64,000 nucleotides of DNA, from IMG/VR virus record IMGVR_UViG_3300044673_000327, positions 1 to 64,000 of that record. One strand, 5' to 3'. Made by a program: the position numbers and the translations under genes. Every line of letters starts with the position of its first letter. Within the stretch, counting starts at the first letter, position 1. Source of the DNA: a virus. The notes below the pieces were generated by a model that did not search any database, was not told the DNA's origin, and saw only the letters and a program-made list of their open reading frames with translations. Positions 41,322 through 49,183 of this stretch are shown here, in pieces.

Positions 41322-42167
41322 CTAGAATATCGAACGTATCGGTAGTATCTTGGCTATCCGATTCTTATTGTCGAGAGGAAGATATTCTTTGGAATAAAGA
41401 TTTCTCTGTACCTCGGGCATAAAACCACCGGAAACCTTTCGTTCCCGATCGCCCATCTCGTCCCATTTCAAAACCGTACCCGATCTTTTAGCGTTTTCTA
41501 TCTCTTCATCCGTGGGTTTCGACTTAAGTTGCACCGATTCGATCGTGTAGAAAGGATTTCGTTCATCTCCCCAATATTGGAATTCTACGAATGGAGAGGT
41601 CACGCGGTTTTTCTCCATCCCCCGCCCGGTATGAAATCTATCCCAGAGATCTCGAACGTTCTCGGGATCGGCGGAAACCAAAGGAACTTTCCCCCAATCG
41701 CGGATCGAATCCCCGATCGAAAGAGTGCTTTTTTCTAGAATAGCGGGGTTCATTTTAATAACCGATGTCTCTACTAACTCGCCCCCGATCGAACCGTTAT
41801 TGCCGATAATATCGGGTCTAGCGTAGGGTTGGTTATTTTTTTCGGGGGCGATAAACCCGTAAATCGGGGAAACGTCGGGGTTCGCCCACTCGGGTCGCCA
41901 GTAATCGTAGTACACGAATTTTCTAGTATTCATCGCCCCTTTTCGCTCTCCCGCCCCCGGTCGATAGCCCTCTTTTAAGATCGAGCTAACGTGTTGACGG
42001 GGAGCTATGATATAGGGAACCAACGCGCCGCTCTCTCCCGATAAAAAGCGATCGAGTAGAGCGAGACGTTTATTATAATTCCCCGAAGAGATCTCGTCAT
42101 AACTCCCTAAAGGATAACGAGCATCATAATCCTGTTGACGGTAAAGATCGGCGAGATTGGAAGACAT
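41322..42167 (-). CDS. Unknown virion-cluster protein, possible ART-fold relative
   Basis: 281 residues. YIIAPRQHVSSILKEGYRPG resembles the H...IL..G start of the KptA/PARP-type ADP-ribosyltransferase fold, and VYYDYWRPEWANP, then YGFIAPEKN follow. Clear catalytic residues of that fold are not evident, so this is only a lead. It shares box and start leader with the gene at 39949, so both are probably expressed together. Confidence 0.45.
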   Translation of the reverse strand: MSSNLADLYRQQDYDARYPLGSYDEISSGNYNKRLALLDRFLSGESGALVPYIIAPRQHVSSILKEGYRPGAGERKGAMNTRKFVYYDYWRPEWANPDVSPIYGFIAPEKNNQPYARPDIIGNNGSIGGELVETSVIKMNPAILEKSTLSIGDSIRDWGKVPLVSADPENVRDLWDRFHTGRGMEKNRVTSPFVEFQYWGDERNPFYTIESVQLKSKPTDEEIENAKRSGTVLKWDEMGDRERKVSGGFMPEVQRNLYSKEYLPLDNKNRIAKILPIRSIF

Positions 42168-42189
42168 GACGGGGCATGGAAAACAAGAC

Positions 42190-42206
42190 CCCGATTAGTA
42201 TTCCTA
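42190..42206 (-). promoter_or_regulatory. Late-type box AGGAATACTAATCGGGG
   Basis: Exact consensus, four bases after a terminator T-tract (ATTTCTTTCGGTT) and 23 bases before the ATG of 41322-42167. Confidence 0.5.
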
Positions 42207-42210
42207 ACCG

Positions 42211-42252
42211 AAAGAAATCGGTACGATCGCCCGAAGGAAATGTACCGATAAT
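42211..42252 (-). terminator. Terminator at the old capsid gene end
   Basis: Minus strand ATCGGTAC pairs with GTACCGAT and is followed by TTCTTTCGG. It lies 50 bases past the displaced capsid C-terminus and probably ended the original capsid transcript. Confidence 0.65.
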
Positions 42253-42301
42253 TTACTTGAGGTTATGTCCCTAGTCTTGAAACTCGAATCGGGTCAACGA
42301 T

Positions 42302-42349
42302 CTAGTTCTGGAACGAACGAACGATCGTGCAGAAACGTTCATCGACAAG
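42302..42349 (-). pseudogene. Displaced C-terminus of the capsid gene
   Basis: Sixteen codons abut the HNH stop codon and read LVDERFCTIVRSFQN then TAG. The active capsid gene 1.1 kb upstream ends LIDERFCTIVRSFQN then TAG. The protein is the same except Val for Ile, but most codons differ by synonymous changes (for example TTC TGC ACG ATC against TTT TGT ACA ATT). This is the original 3' end, cut off by the insertion of the terminator plus HNH unit. Confidence 0.85.
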
Positions 42350-43297
42350 TTACCCGTCTTTATTAGTATTCCTGTGTTTGCCCGTGGCGATTAAACCGAC
42401 CGTCGCTCTAGACACCCCGTAAAGTTTGGCGATCGCCCCCTGTGTCATCGCTCGGGCTTCCCATATCTTGCGAATTTCTTCTACCTGTTCGTCTGTCAAC
42501 TTGCACCGAGGATTGTTCTCTCCCGCTAGTAACCCCTTTCGGACTTGTTTGTTTCGTTCGATAACTTTATCCGGGCGGGAAACTCCTTTCGCTCGAAGAA
42601 TTCTTTCTACAGTTCCGATCGATAATCCCACCACATCGGCTATTTCTCTACTAAAACAGCCATCTTGCCGCATCGAGATTATTGTTTCAGCGATCGCTTC
42701 ATTAGTTCTAACACCTGTATTGAAATGCTCTTTAACTTTCTTGTTCAGGATTCGCTCGAAATAGTCACGGCTATTATCCTGATGGGTTCCGATTTCGAGG
42801 TGGTCGGGATTAATGCAAAGTTTATTGTCGCATTTGTGACGTATTAGCTTTTCTTTAGGAACTGGTTCTTTAAAAACCTCGTAGCTTAATCTATGGGCTT
42901 GCCATATCTTGCCGTGATAACCGATGCTTCCATATCCCGCGCTGGTAACTCCACCAATCCAATTCCAACAATCGGTTTCACGATCGATTACTCGTTTCTG
43001 TTTTAGTCGAACTTGAATAGATTCTCCTCGGTGACGTGGGCGATCACCTAAAACTAAATGCTCTGGGTTAACACAATGATTATTTTTACAGGTATGGTTG
43101 ACGATCTTTCCCTCGGGAATAGATTCAAGTTCGTTATAAATGCAATACGAGAGACGATGAGCCATTACCGTTTTTCTGTTGATATGCGTCGTTCCAAACC
43201 CATCCCAATTGATAGCGGCTATCCAAAGCCAGCATCCATCGGGATCGGAACGCTTGTCGATCTTGGAATGAAACCGATCTACAATTTCCTGTTTCAT
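42350..43297 (-). CDS. HNH homing endonuclease, two HNH modules plus helix-turn-helix
   Basis: The 315-residue protein has two HNH/AP2-like modules: CWLWIAAINWDGFG, AHRLSYCIYN and NHTCKNNHCVNPEHL, then CWNWIGGVTSAGYG, AHRLSYEVFKE and RHKCDNKLCINPDHL. Two helix-turn-helix segments follow (SREIADVVGLSIGTVERIL; QGAIAKLYGVSRATVGLIA). It would cut a capsid-gene site in phages lacking it and spread by repair. It has its own promoter, AT-rich codons and a terminator upstream. It is placed between the recoded capsid end and the displaced one. Its last codons contain a late-type box (AGGAATACTAAT). Confidence 0.9.
   Translation of the reverse strand: MKQEIVDRFHSKIDKRSDPDGCWLWIAAINWDGFGTTHINRKTVMAHRLSYCIYNELESIPEGKIVNHTCKNNHCVNPEHLVLGDRPRHRGESIQVRLKQKRVIDRETDCWNWIGGVTSAGYGSIGYHGKIWQAHRLSYEVFKEPVPKEKLIRHKCDNKLCINPDHLEIGTHQDNSRDYFERILNKKVKEHFNTGVRTNEAIAETIISMRQDGCFSREIADVVGLSIGTVERILRAKGVSRPDKVIERNKQVRKGLLAGENNPRCKLTDEQVEEIRKIWEARAMTQGAIAKLYGVSRATVGLIATGKHRNTNKDG
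42362..42373 (-). promoter_or_regulatory. Late-type box inside the HNH 3' end
   Basis: AGGAATACTAAT encodes RNTN near the HNH C-terminus, 13 bases before the displaced capsid end. A chance 12-base match is unlikely, so it may have been carried by recombination. Confidence 0.35.
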
Positions 43298-43324
43298 AGA
43301 ATCATCTCATTGTCGTGTCTCTTT

Positions 43325-43354
43325 ATTATGCCATGTATCGAGCGTAATCAGCAA
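43325..43354 (-). promoter_or_regulatory. Promoter of the HNH gene
   Basis: Minus strand TTGCTG (43354-43349), 18-base spacer, CATAAT (43330-43325), about 28 bases before the ATG. It gives the inserted gene its own sigma70-type expression. Confidence 0.55.
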
Positions 43355-43384
43355 TCTATATGATTATGTAGCTTATAATAGAAA

Positions 43385-43413
43385 TAAGCCTCTTGGAATT
43401 ATCCAAAAGGCTT
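43385..43413. terminator. Terminator after the capsid gene
   Basis: AAGCCTTTTGGA and TCCAAGAGGCTT form a long stem with a short loop; on the minus strand ATTTCTATT follows. It closes the capsid transcript before the HNH unit and appears to have arrived with it. Confidence 0.65.
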
Positions 43414-43439
43414 ACTGTGTCTAAAATCTAGTTGTTGTT

Positions 43440-44639
43440 CTAGTTTTGGAAAGAGCGTACAATTGTACAAAAACGTTCGTCAATTAGCTCGAACGACCCG
43501 AAGATCTGCCAAATGCAGATAATGAACCGTTGGAAGTCATCGTTGGAGTTCATGAGGATACGCGGGCCATCTCCACCGATACCGACCCCGATACACTGCG
43601 GGCCGAAAACGATCCCGAGTTCGGCGGTACGAGCGGCGGAACCACCGGTCACACCCGCGGGTTGGTTGGAGTAGTTCACCGTGACGGTAGCTTTAGGCAT
43701 ATTGGTCGTGGTGAAGTAGCGGATACCGTTGAACACGAAACCGGAGGGCATCGTTTGAGCGCCGAGCATATCGATCATCTGACCACCGGCGAGACCCGCG
43801 AACCAAGTCGAGCTAGACTGACCGACGGGCATACCACCACCACCGATCTGCGGGATAGACATCGGTTCGGCTCCGACTCCCATACTGGAGACGGGGATAT
43901 TACCGGGGTAGCGGGTGATCTCGCGGAAGTCTTTATCGGCGCGGAGATCTTGCAGGAAACGGGGGGAGCAGAGACACCAGTAGTTACCGTCCTCGAAACG
44001 GGGTACTAACCGTTCGGACATACGGGTGTTCACCTCTTCCATGAAGTTGACGGTGATCTTGGGAACCTTCGATCCGTAGACGGTGCTAGAACCGATGTCC
44101 ACGGTCGCGCCATCGGCGAAACCACCGGGGTTGTAGACGAAGGTGGATTTCAACATCTCGTTGATGTAAACCCGATCTTCCCAACGACGGTAATCGTCGA
44201 GGAGATTAGCCGAACCGATCGAATCGTGGAAAGCCTGAGCGCCGTAATCCCAATATTTCCGTTGCGCCGTCATCAATTGTTGGATAGGGATCTGGAACGT
44301 CGCGGGGGTGTTCGGGCTATCGATCGCCGACGGTCCGGTGTACTCCCGGAGGGTCATGATCACCTTGTCTTTGTCGAACCCGCGGGCGTTACCCACACCG
44401 ATCGTTTGGGTCTGACTACGTTCGCGAGCCGTTTTGGTTAGACTCTGCTCGCGGTTGGCGGAACTGAGTTCTTTATCCGCCCAGAACGCGGGACGATCGA
44501 GTTGCACCGAATCACCCGGGCCTTTGGTGTGGTCGTACATGACGCGGGGACGGGTGATCAGTTTAGAGATATAGGTCGGGACGGGGCGGAATAATTCAGC
44601 GCCGAGAATTAACGGAACATCATTATCGATAAAGCTCAC
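43440..44639 (-). CDS. Major capsid protein
   Basis: The 399-residue protein begins at GTG (MSFIDNDVPLILGAEL), with a long N-terminal arm (residues 5-60), a helical spine region (QQLMTAQRKYWDYGAQAFHD) and a Gly-rich loop (PQIGGGGMPVGQSSSTW), in keeping with a phage shell protein downstream of portal and scaffold-like genes. The last 15 residues are encoded by a recoded sequence (see 42302-42349). The Shine-Dalgarno AGGAG sits in a hairpin. The assignment rests on order, size and character, with no unambiguous family motif. Confidence 0.8.
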   Translation of the reverse strand: MSFIDNDVPLILGAELFRPVPTYISKLITRPRVMYDHTKGPGDSVQLDRPAFWADKELSSANREQSLTKTARERSQTQTIGVGNARGFDKDKVIMTLREYTGPSAIDSPNTPATFQIPIQQLMTAQRKYWDYGAQAFHDSIGSANLLDDYRRWEDRVYINEMLKSTFVYNPGGFADGATVDIGSSTVYGSKVPKITVNFMEEVNTRMSERLVPRFEDGNYWCLCSPRFLQDLRADKDFREITRYPGNIPVSSMGVGAEPMSIPQIGGGGMPVGQSSSTWFAGLAGGQMIDMLGAQTMPSGFVFNGIRYFTTTNMPKATVTVNYSNQPAGVTGGSAARTAELGIVFGPQCIGVGIGGDGPRILMNSNDDFQRFIICIWQIFGSFELIDERFCTIVRSFQN

Positions 44640-44643
44640 GGTT

Positions 44644-44678
44644 TTGACTCCTAGCTAGGAAGAATAGGTTGGAGTCAA
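44644..44678 (-). promoter_or_regulatory. Hairpin covering the capsid Shine-Dalgarno
   Basis: TTGACTCC (44678-44671 on minus) pairs with GGAGTCAA (44651-44644). AGGAG, nine bases before the GTG start, lies in the 3' arm. Folding would block ribosomes, so capsid translation may be controlled. Confidence 0.5.
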
Positions 44679-44888
44679 GTGGTAGTTACCAATCCCTCAC
44701 CGTTGTTTTTTCCGAAAAGCGGTGGGGGATTTCCCTTTGAAAGACTTTGTAGAGAGGAGAGGAAGGAATGAAAGAGTAGATAAAGCGTTTTGGTAGAGAG
44801 TTGTTATCGGTAGTGGTTGTCGATCGCTCTATCGATTGAAAAGAGAAATTGAAAATTCATTCATTCCTTCCTTCCTCTTATCGAACGG

Positions 44889-44902
44889 AGTAGAGTATTC
44901 CT
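44889..44902 (-). promoter_or_regulatory. Late-type box variant, capsid leader proximal
   Basis: Minus strand AGGAATACTCTACT, following a strong terminator and about 250 bases before the capsid start. Confidence 0.4.
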
Positions 44903-44929
44903 AGATACGATCGCTATCGAGAGATCTAT

Positions 44930-44972
44930 CAAAAAGAAATCGATACGGATTCCCGAATAGAACCGTATCGAT
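44930..44972 (-). terminator. Rho-independent terminator in the capsid leader
   Basis: Minus strand ATCGATACGG pairs with CCGTATCGAT, followed by TTCTTTTTG. Confidence 0.75.
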
Positions 44973-45027
44973 GAACCATCTATATGAACAAACCGTTTGG
45001 AAGAACCCGAGTGCTGTCGTGTTCGGA

Positions 45028-45040
45028 AATTAGTATTCCT
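45028..45040 (-). promoter_or_regulatory. Late-type box, capsid leader distal
   Basis: Minus strand AGGAATACTAATT, 26 bases after the terminator that ends the portal-scaffold transcript. Confidence 0.4.
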
Positions 45041-45065
45041 CGATCGCCCGAGAAGGCAAAGAAAA

Positions 45066-45089
45066 GAACACGGGGTTTAATCCGTGTTC
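45066..45089 (-). terminator. Terminator of the portal-scaffold operon
   Basis: Minus strand GAACACGGATTAAACCCCGTGTTC then TTTTCTTT. Confidence 0.75.
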
Positions 45090-45140
45090 CACGCTCGCAC
45101 GACCACTTGGCAAAACCGATTGTCTATTCCCGTCCGATCG

Positions 45141-46622
45141 CTATCGGATCATCGCCCCTTTAGCGGTTCCGATCTTGCCCGCGCTCTCTAGGGCGGTGAG
45201 GGCGAGGTATCGTTTCGAGGGATCGATCGCCGATATGCCACCTCGGGGAACCGCGTTCGTCCCGTAGGGAGCGGCTTGACCCGAGGGTAATTCGGGACGG
45301 GTGACGTTGATAGAGTTCGTCGGGAGTTCGTTGCCGATACCCTCGGGGAAAACGGTACGGGGATCGATACCCTTGCGGGCGAGATGTTTGGCGTAGCTCG
45401 CCTTATCCGCGGGCGATAGGGCTTTCGGATCGATGCCGACGATCGAATTATTCGGGTTCGGGGGAGTGGCGGGAGGTAACGCCGCTCTCTCGGGTTGACC
45501 GCCCATCGGGATCGCTTGTTGCTGTCCCCGAACGGGTTGTTGCCCCCTCCGTTGCATCTCGATACCGTACTGCCGCTCGATGAGGGCTTTCTGTACCTCG
45601 GGTTGTTGTAATCGGGGGTCGTTAGGATCGATACCGTTCTCGGAGATCGCCGCGCCTAAAAGAGCGCCCATGAGTTGTTGTTGCTTCTCCACCTGAACGA
45701 GGTTAGCGAAATACTCGTTGAGTTGTTTCGGATCGGTGAGAAGATCTTGCATCTTATCGTGACGTTTCTCTAGTTGTTCGTACCGCTCGACGTGGAGAAC
45801 GAGATCCTTGAGGAATTCCTGATGCGAGATAAAGTATTTCACGTACTCGACGATCGCCGCCGCCTGACGTTGATTGAGATCTTCGAGCTTGGCGTGGGAC
45901 TCGTTGAGAAGTTCGGCGATCTGGGCGATCGGGAGGTTGAACGCTTTCTCCAGTTCGATCGCCGAAGCGAAACCCTCCGAGGAGATTTTACTTACGGGTT
46001 GACTTTGACTTTGACTTTGATTTAGGTTTTGAGCCTGTTCTTGAATTCCGTTGCTGTTTAAACTGGGTGTAGGTTGGGAAAAGCTGGGTTGCTGTTGTCG
46101 CGGATAGGTCGGGTGGTACTGGTGCGAGGGAGTCACGTAATCCGGGGCTAAACCGTTGGAGTTCGGGTAAGCTACCGGAACCGTCCCCGGTTGTCGATTG
46201 ACCAACATCTGAGCCTGGTACGGGTAATCCGGCGAGGTATTCTGGGCGGATCGAATTCCCTCCTGCATAAACCCCTGCACCTCCCGATAGCCCATCGGAC
46301 GGAGATCCCGCGCCTGTCCCCAAGGTTCCGAGTATTGTGGCGTTGGGATATATTCCTGTTGCCTGTAATGGGGTGTAATTGTAGGCGGGGTTGATACCGG
46401 GGTTTGTAGATACCCCGTATTTTGTACCGGTGAGGTATTCGAGTATTGCGGGATCTGATAGGTTTGTTGCGGCTGGTACGGAACCATTTGCGCCGTTTGC
46501 ACCGGTTGTAGGTTCAGCGTCTGGACTTGCTGAGGATAGTCCGGCGATATAGTCATCGTAGGCGCTGGAGCCGGTTGGGAAGGGGTTATCGGTTGGAGTT
46601 GCGGGTTCGATAGGTCTGACAT
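45141..46622 (-). CDS. Scaffold-like head protein, Pro/Gln-rich, overlapping the portal gene
   Basis: 493 residues. The first 212 are Pro/Gln/Tyr-rich with repeated SPDYP-type units (TISPDYPQQVQ; TSPDYPYQAQM; LAPDYVTPSHQ). Residues 215-370 are helical (AIELEKAFNLPIAQIAELLN; KDLVLHVERYEQLEKRHDKM) like scaffolds. The tail is Pro/Gly-rich. It lies between portal and capsid, the usual place for a scaffold or protease-scaffold; no protease motif is seen. The first 635 bases overlap the portal gene in another frame. If the true start is internal, the overlap would be shorter. Confidence 0.6.
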   Translation of the reverse strand: MSDLSNPQLQPITPSQPAPAPTMTISPDYPQQVQTLNLQPVQTAQMVPYQPQQTYQIPQYSNTSPVQNTGYLQTPVSTPPTITPHYRQQEYIPTPQYSEPWGQARDLRPMGYREVQGFMQEGIRSAQNTSPDYPYQAQMLVNRQPGTVPVAYPNSNGLAPDYVTPSHQYHPTYPRQQQPSFSQPTPSLNSNGIQEQAQNLNQSQSQSQPVSKISSEGFASAIELEKAFNLPIAQIAELLNESHAKLEDLNQRQAAAIVEYVKYFISHQEFLKDLVLHVERYEQLEKRHDKMQDLLTDPKQLNEYFANLVQVEKQQQLMGALLGAAISENGIDPNDPRLQQPEVQKALIERQYGIEMQRRGQQPVRGQQQAIPMGGQPERAALPPATPPNPNNSIVGIDPKALSPADKASYAKHLARKGIDPRTVFPEGIGNELPTNSINVTRPELPSGQAAPYGTNAVPRGGISAIDPSKRYLALTALESAGKIGTAKGAMIR

Positions 46623-48258
46623 AGCCGAGTTCGTTAAATATAGTTTCTAGGGAACGCTGGATCATCGGAACCACCGGCAGACTCGCCGATAGCGGTAAAC
46701 CGGGGTTAGCCTGATCGGGAAGTTGGAGAAGGTTTTGGTAGATCCCGAGCAATTGTTGTGTCGTACCCGCGACCGCGTTGAGATAGCGGAACGGATACCC
46801 ACCACTTAACATTCCTATCTTTTCCTTCTCCGTCTTCTCGGGGAAAAGGAAAGTCAGGGCATCGAGCGATCGCACACCCAACTCCTGAAGGTTACGGGTA
46901 ACGATAGATTTCTTCTGGAGATCGTCGGGACTATCCTCGAATACAGAACCTTTCCATCGCCACTCGATCGTTCTCTTACCGAGGGGGGGCAAGCCGAAAA
47001 CACCCTCGGGTAGGGGAGTACCCGCTTGCATCATGGCGTTAAACTCCTCGACCGATACGGGTTCGGTATTCGGATCTCTACCGAGGGCGATCGTCAGACT
47101 TCTCAGGAATAGATCTTCCTCGATCGCTAGAATCTTCTCTAAAACCTTACAGATACCGTGGGTGTAGATAGCGACGGCTTTTTTCTTCGCGGTCGTGGCG
47201 ACCTTACCGTACACCGTCTTCATCTCGTAAGCGGTAGCGGACGCGTGAATCCCCCGCTCGTCGATACCCCCGAGGGCGAAGTGGATAGCCTCCCGCTCCT
47301 GTTGGACGTGATTGAACTGATCGGGACTCACGGGATCGGGGGTGATAAAAGCGAATCGCTCATCCGCCCCGACGTTACCGATCACCTGCTTGAGTCGGAA
47401 TCCCTTCGAGGTCATTCCCCCGCGTCTGGGATCGCCCTTACGGGTGGAGAACGAGTTATTGCCGTACCATCCCGAGTTAGCGGCGACGGTATTGGCGCGG
47501 TTGAGATTGCGGGAACCCCATCCCCCCGCTTCCTGTAGTTCGGAGGGAGATCGGGTACTGACTAAAATGGGATGACCGAAGAAGGCGAGGTTCTCCTGAA
47601 TCGCCACGACATCGGCGTTGTGCGCCTCGATCTGGGAGCGGAACGGCTCGAAGTCCCCCGTACCCGGTTGACCCTTCCCTTTCGAGTTATTCTTGATCAC
47701 CACCACGGGGATAAACCCGAGGGAGTTCTTGAAGGTCTGTCTATTGGGTGTCTGGATCTCGGAATCGAACGAGGGTCGGGATTCGTACTCCTCCTGATAG
47801 ACGAGATCTTTGGTGAGGATTAATTTAATCCACGATTCTTTCTTCCAGTTATCGGTTTTGCCTACCTTGTTAAAAGGGTAGATCACGATCGCCCGCTCTA
47901 TTTCCCCATCGCGATCGTAGTAAACGCGATACTGTCCCCTCTCGTAGAAATAGATGTCGTAGGTGGCTTTCTTATTAGGACGAAAGTAGACGAGTTGTTC
48001 GCCCTTACAGATATGGATCTGCCAGATCCGTTCCATCTGTAAATCGAGTTGATTGTGCTTTACGATGTCCTCGATAAAACCCTTACGAGTCCCCCGATCG
48101 TCATCTTGAGTGGGGTAATATTCTACCCCGGCTCTCAATCCGAACATGGTCATTTGAGAGACGTGGTTCTGCACCACCATCGTCCGCGCCTCTTCCTCGT
48201 TCGGGAAAGACTCGGGGTAGAGGTAACTATTAACGAGATCGTCTAGGGTCGCTGACAT
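45988..48258 (-). CDS. Portal protein
   Basis: 756 residues. The first 540 look like a portal: YPESFPNEEEARTMVVQNHV, QIHICKGEQLVYFRPNKKAT, LGFIPVVVIKNNSKGKG, HNADVVAIQENLAFFGHPIL, and a helical stem ending FLFPEKTEKEKIGMLSGGYP. It forms the ring for DNA entry and tail joining. The last 200 residues are low-complexity (Gly/Ser/Pro/Asn), end in KSKSKSKSTRK and overlap the scaffold-like gene. Portal by character and position. Confidence 0.8.
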   Translation of the reverse strand: MSATLDDLVNSYLYPESFPNEEEARTMVVQNHVSQMTMFGLRAGVEYYPTQDDDRGTRKGFIEDIVKHNQLDLQMERIWQIHICKGEQLVYFRPNKKATYDIYFYERGQYRVYYDRDGEIERAIVIYPFNKVGKTDNWKKESWIKLILTKDLVYQEEYESRPSFDSEIQTPNRQTFKNSLGFIPVVVIKNNSKGKGQPGTGDFEPFRSQIEAHNADVVAIQENLAFFGHPILVSTRSPSELQEAGGWGSRNLNRANTVAANSGWYGNNSFSTRKGDPRRGGMTSKGFRLKQVIGNVGADERFAFITPDPVSPDQFNHVQQEREAIHFALGGIDERGIHASATAYEMKTVYGKVATTAKKKAVAIYTHGICKVLEKILAIEEDLFLRSLTIALGRDPNTEPVSVEEFNAMMQAGTPLPEGVFGLPPLGKRTIEWRWKGSVFEDSPDDLQKKSIVTRNLQELGVRSLDALTFLFPEKTEKEKIGMLSGGYPFRYLNAVAGTTQQLLGIYQNLLQLPDQANPGLPLSASLPVVPMIQRSLETIFNELGYVRPIEPATPTDNPFPTGSSAYDDYIAGLSSASPDAEPTTGANGANGSVPAATNLSDPAILEYLTGTKYGVSTNPGINPAYNYTPLQATGIYPNATILGTLGTGAGSPSDGLSGGAGVYAGGNSIRPEYLAGLPVPGSDVGQSTTGDGSGSLPELQRFSPGLRDSLAPVPPDLSATTATQLFPTYTQFKQQRNSRTGSKPKSKSKSKSTRK

Positions 48259-48261
48259 GAT

Positions 48262-48777
48262 CTACTCGGATAGATTAGAGGGGAGGGTCGCGGGGGCGGG
48301 AAAGATATTCGGTTTGGGTTTCTGTACCCGAGACACCAGATCGTTATGCTTGGCGTGGATCTCCTTGAGGGCGATCTGACAGGTTCCGAGTTGTTGTTGG
48401 AGTTTGGAGATGTACTCGTCCCGTTCGGCGATCGCTTTATCCTTCTCGGCGATAACCCGATTAGCCTGAACGCGATAGGTATCGAGTTGGTATTCGAGGT
48501 TATAGATCCTCTCCTGTAATTGCCGCTCTCTCGATTCGAGTTCGTTGATACGGGTATTGAGTCGGATACGATCGTTCTCTAGCGCTTCCCAGAAAAGTTT
48601 TTTCTCGGACTCGAACATCTTGGAGAGTTCGCCCTGCACGAACTTGTCGTACTCCAGATCGATCTCCCGAGAGCTTTTACGATCGCGGAAACGACCCGTG
48701 ACGTAGGCGGAAGCGAACCCGGTGATCGTGCCGATAACACCGGTAATAACTTGAGGGTTGAGTAGGGATTCGAGCAT
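48262..48777 (-). CDS. Membrane-anchored coiled-coil protein
   Basis: A hydrophobic N-terminal segment (PQVITGVIGTITGFASAYVT) is followed by a long coiled coil (SEKKLFWEALENDRIRLNTR; IYNLEYQLDTYRVQANRVIA) and a Pro-rich end. 171 residues. It is just upstream of portal in the same operon. Spanin-like or virion-associated roles are possible. Confidence 0.6.
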   Translation of the reverse strand: MLESLLNPQVITGVIGTITGFASAYVTGRFRDRKSSREIDLEYDKFVQGELSKMFESEKKLFWEALENDRIRLNTRINELESRERQLQERIYNLEYQLDTYRVQANRVIAEKDKAIAERDEYISKLQQQLGTCQIALKEIHAKHNDLVSRVQKPKPNIFPAPATLPSNLSE

Positions 48778-48833
48778 GGTAGATAACGGGGTGAAAGGAA
48801 TGAGAGAAGGGGAGAGGAGAGAGGAGAAAAGAT

Positions 48834-49109
48834 TTATAGCGTGTTCGGAGACGGTTCGTAGTATTCCTTACCCGCGACCTGTCCGTTATTCCAAGCGTAA
48901 GAAGATAGGGGAAGAGACGGGGGAGTGGCGACGGGTTGTGGTTTAGGCTTTTTCCGATTAGCGGACGAGGGATCGATCGCTAAAAGTTCTTGTCGTAATA
49001 CTTGAGCCTTGTCTAAACCCTCGTCCTCGATTAGAGCTTTTAAACGAGGGGAGAATATTACATCCATCGGGTAATACTCGGTACGCTTGATTTTTCGATC
49101 GCCGTTCAT
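48834..49109 (-). CDS. Small protein with AGKEYYEPS tail
   Basis: 91 residues. The end SYAWNNGQVAGKEYYEPSPN then TL matches a segment near the C-terminus of the neighbouring 49184-49882 protein. A charged helical middle (DEGLDKAQVLRQELLAIDPS). The tail DNA contains AGGAATACTAC on the minus strand, a late-type box match. Function unknown. Confidence 0.55.
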   Translation of the reverse strand: MNGDRKIKRTEYYPMDVIFSPRLKALIEDEGLDKAQVLRQELLAIDPSSANRKKPKPQPVATPPSLPLSSYAWNNGQVAGKEYYEPSPNTL

Positions 49110-49183
49110 GATCTTGAGAGAAGAGGAATGAGAGGAGAGGAAAGATTAATTAATCGATCGATTAATCAATGCGATGGAGAGAT

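Larger units (their letters stand above)
44640..45140. other. 501-base leader of the capsid gene
   Basis: No gene. In minus-strand order it has terminator 45066-45089, box 45028-45040, terminator 44930-44972, box 44889-44902, a purine repeat (44752-44775), an AATCCCCCACCG/CGGTGAGGGATT stem (44690-44735) and the hairpin on the capsid ribosome site. Two terminator-box pairs in a row suggest a duplicated control unit. Confidence 0.55.

Noticed and set aside
42302-42349. Independent small gene after the HNH gene
   Set aside because: The 16 codons have no start codon and match the capsid C-terminus, so it is a displaced fragment.
43530-44009. 159-codon open frame antisense to the capsid gene
   Set aside because: It lies fully within the capsid gene, is rich in His/Thr/Gly/Arg as antisense frames are here, and has no start signals.
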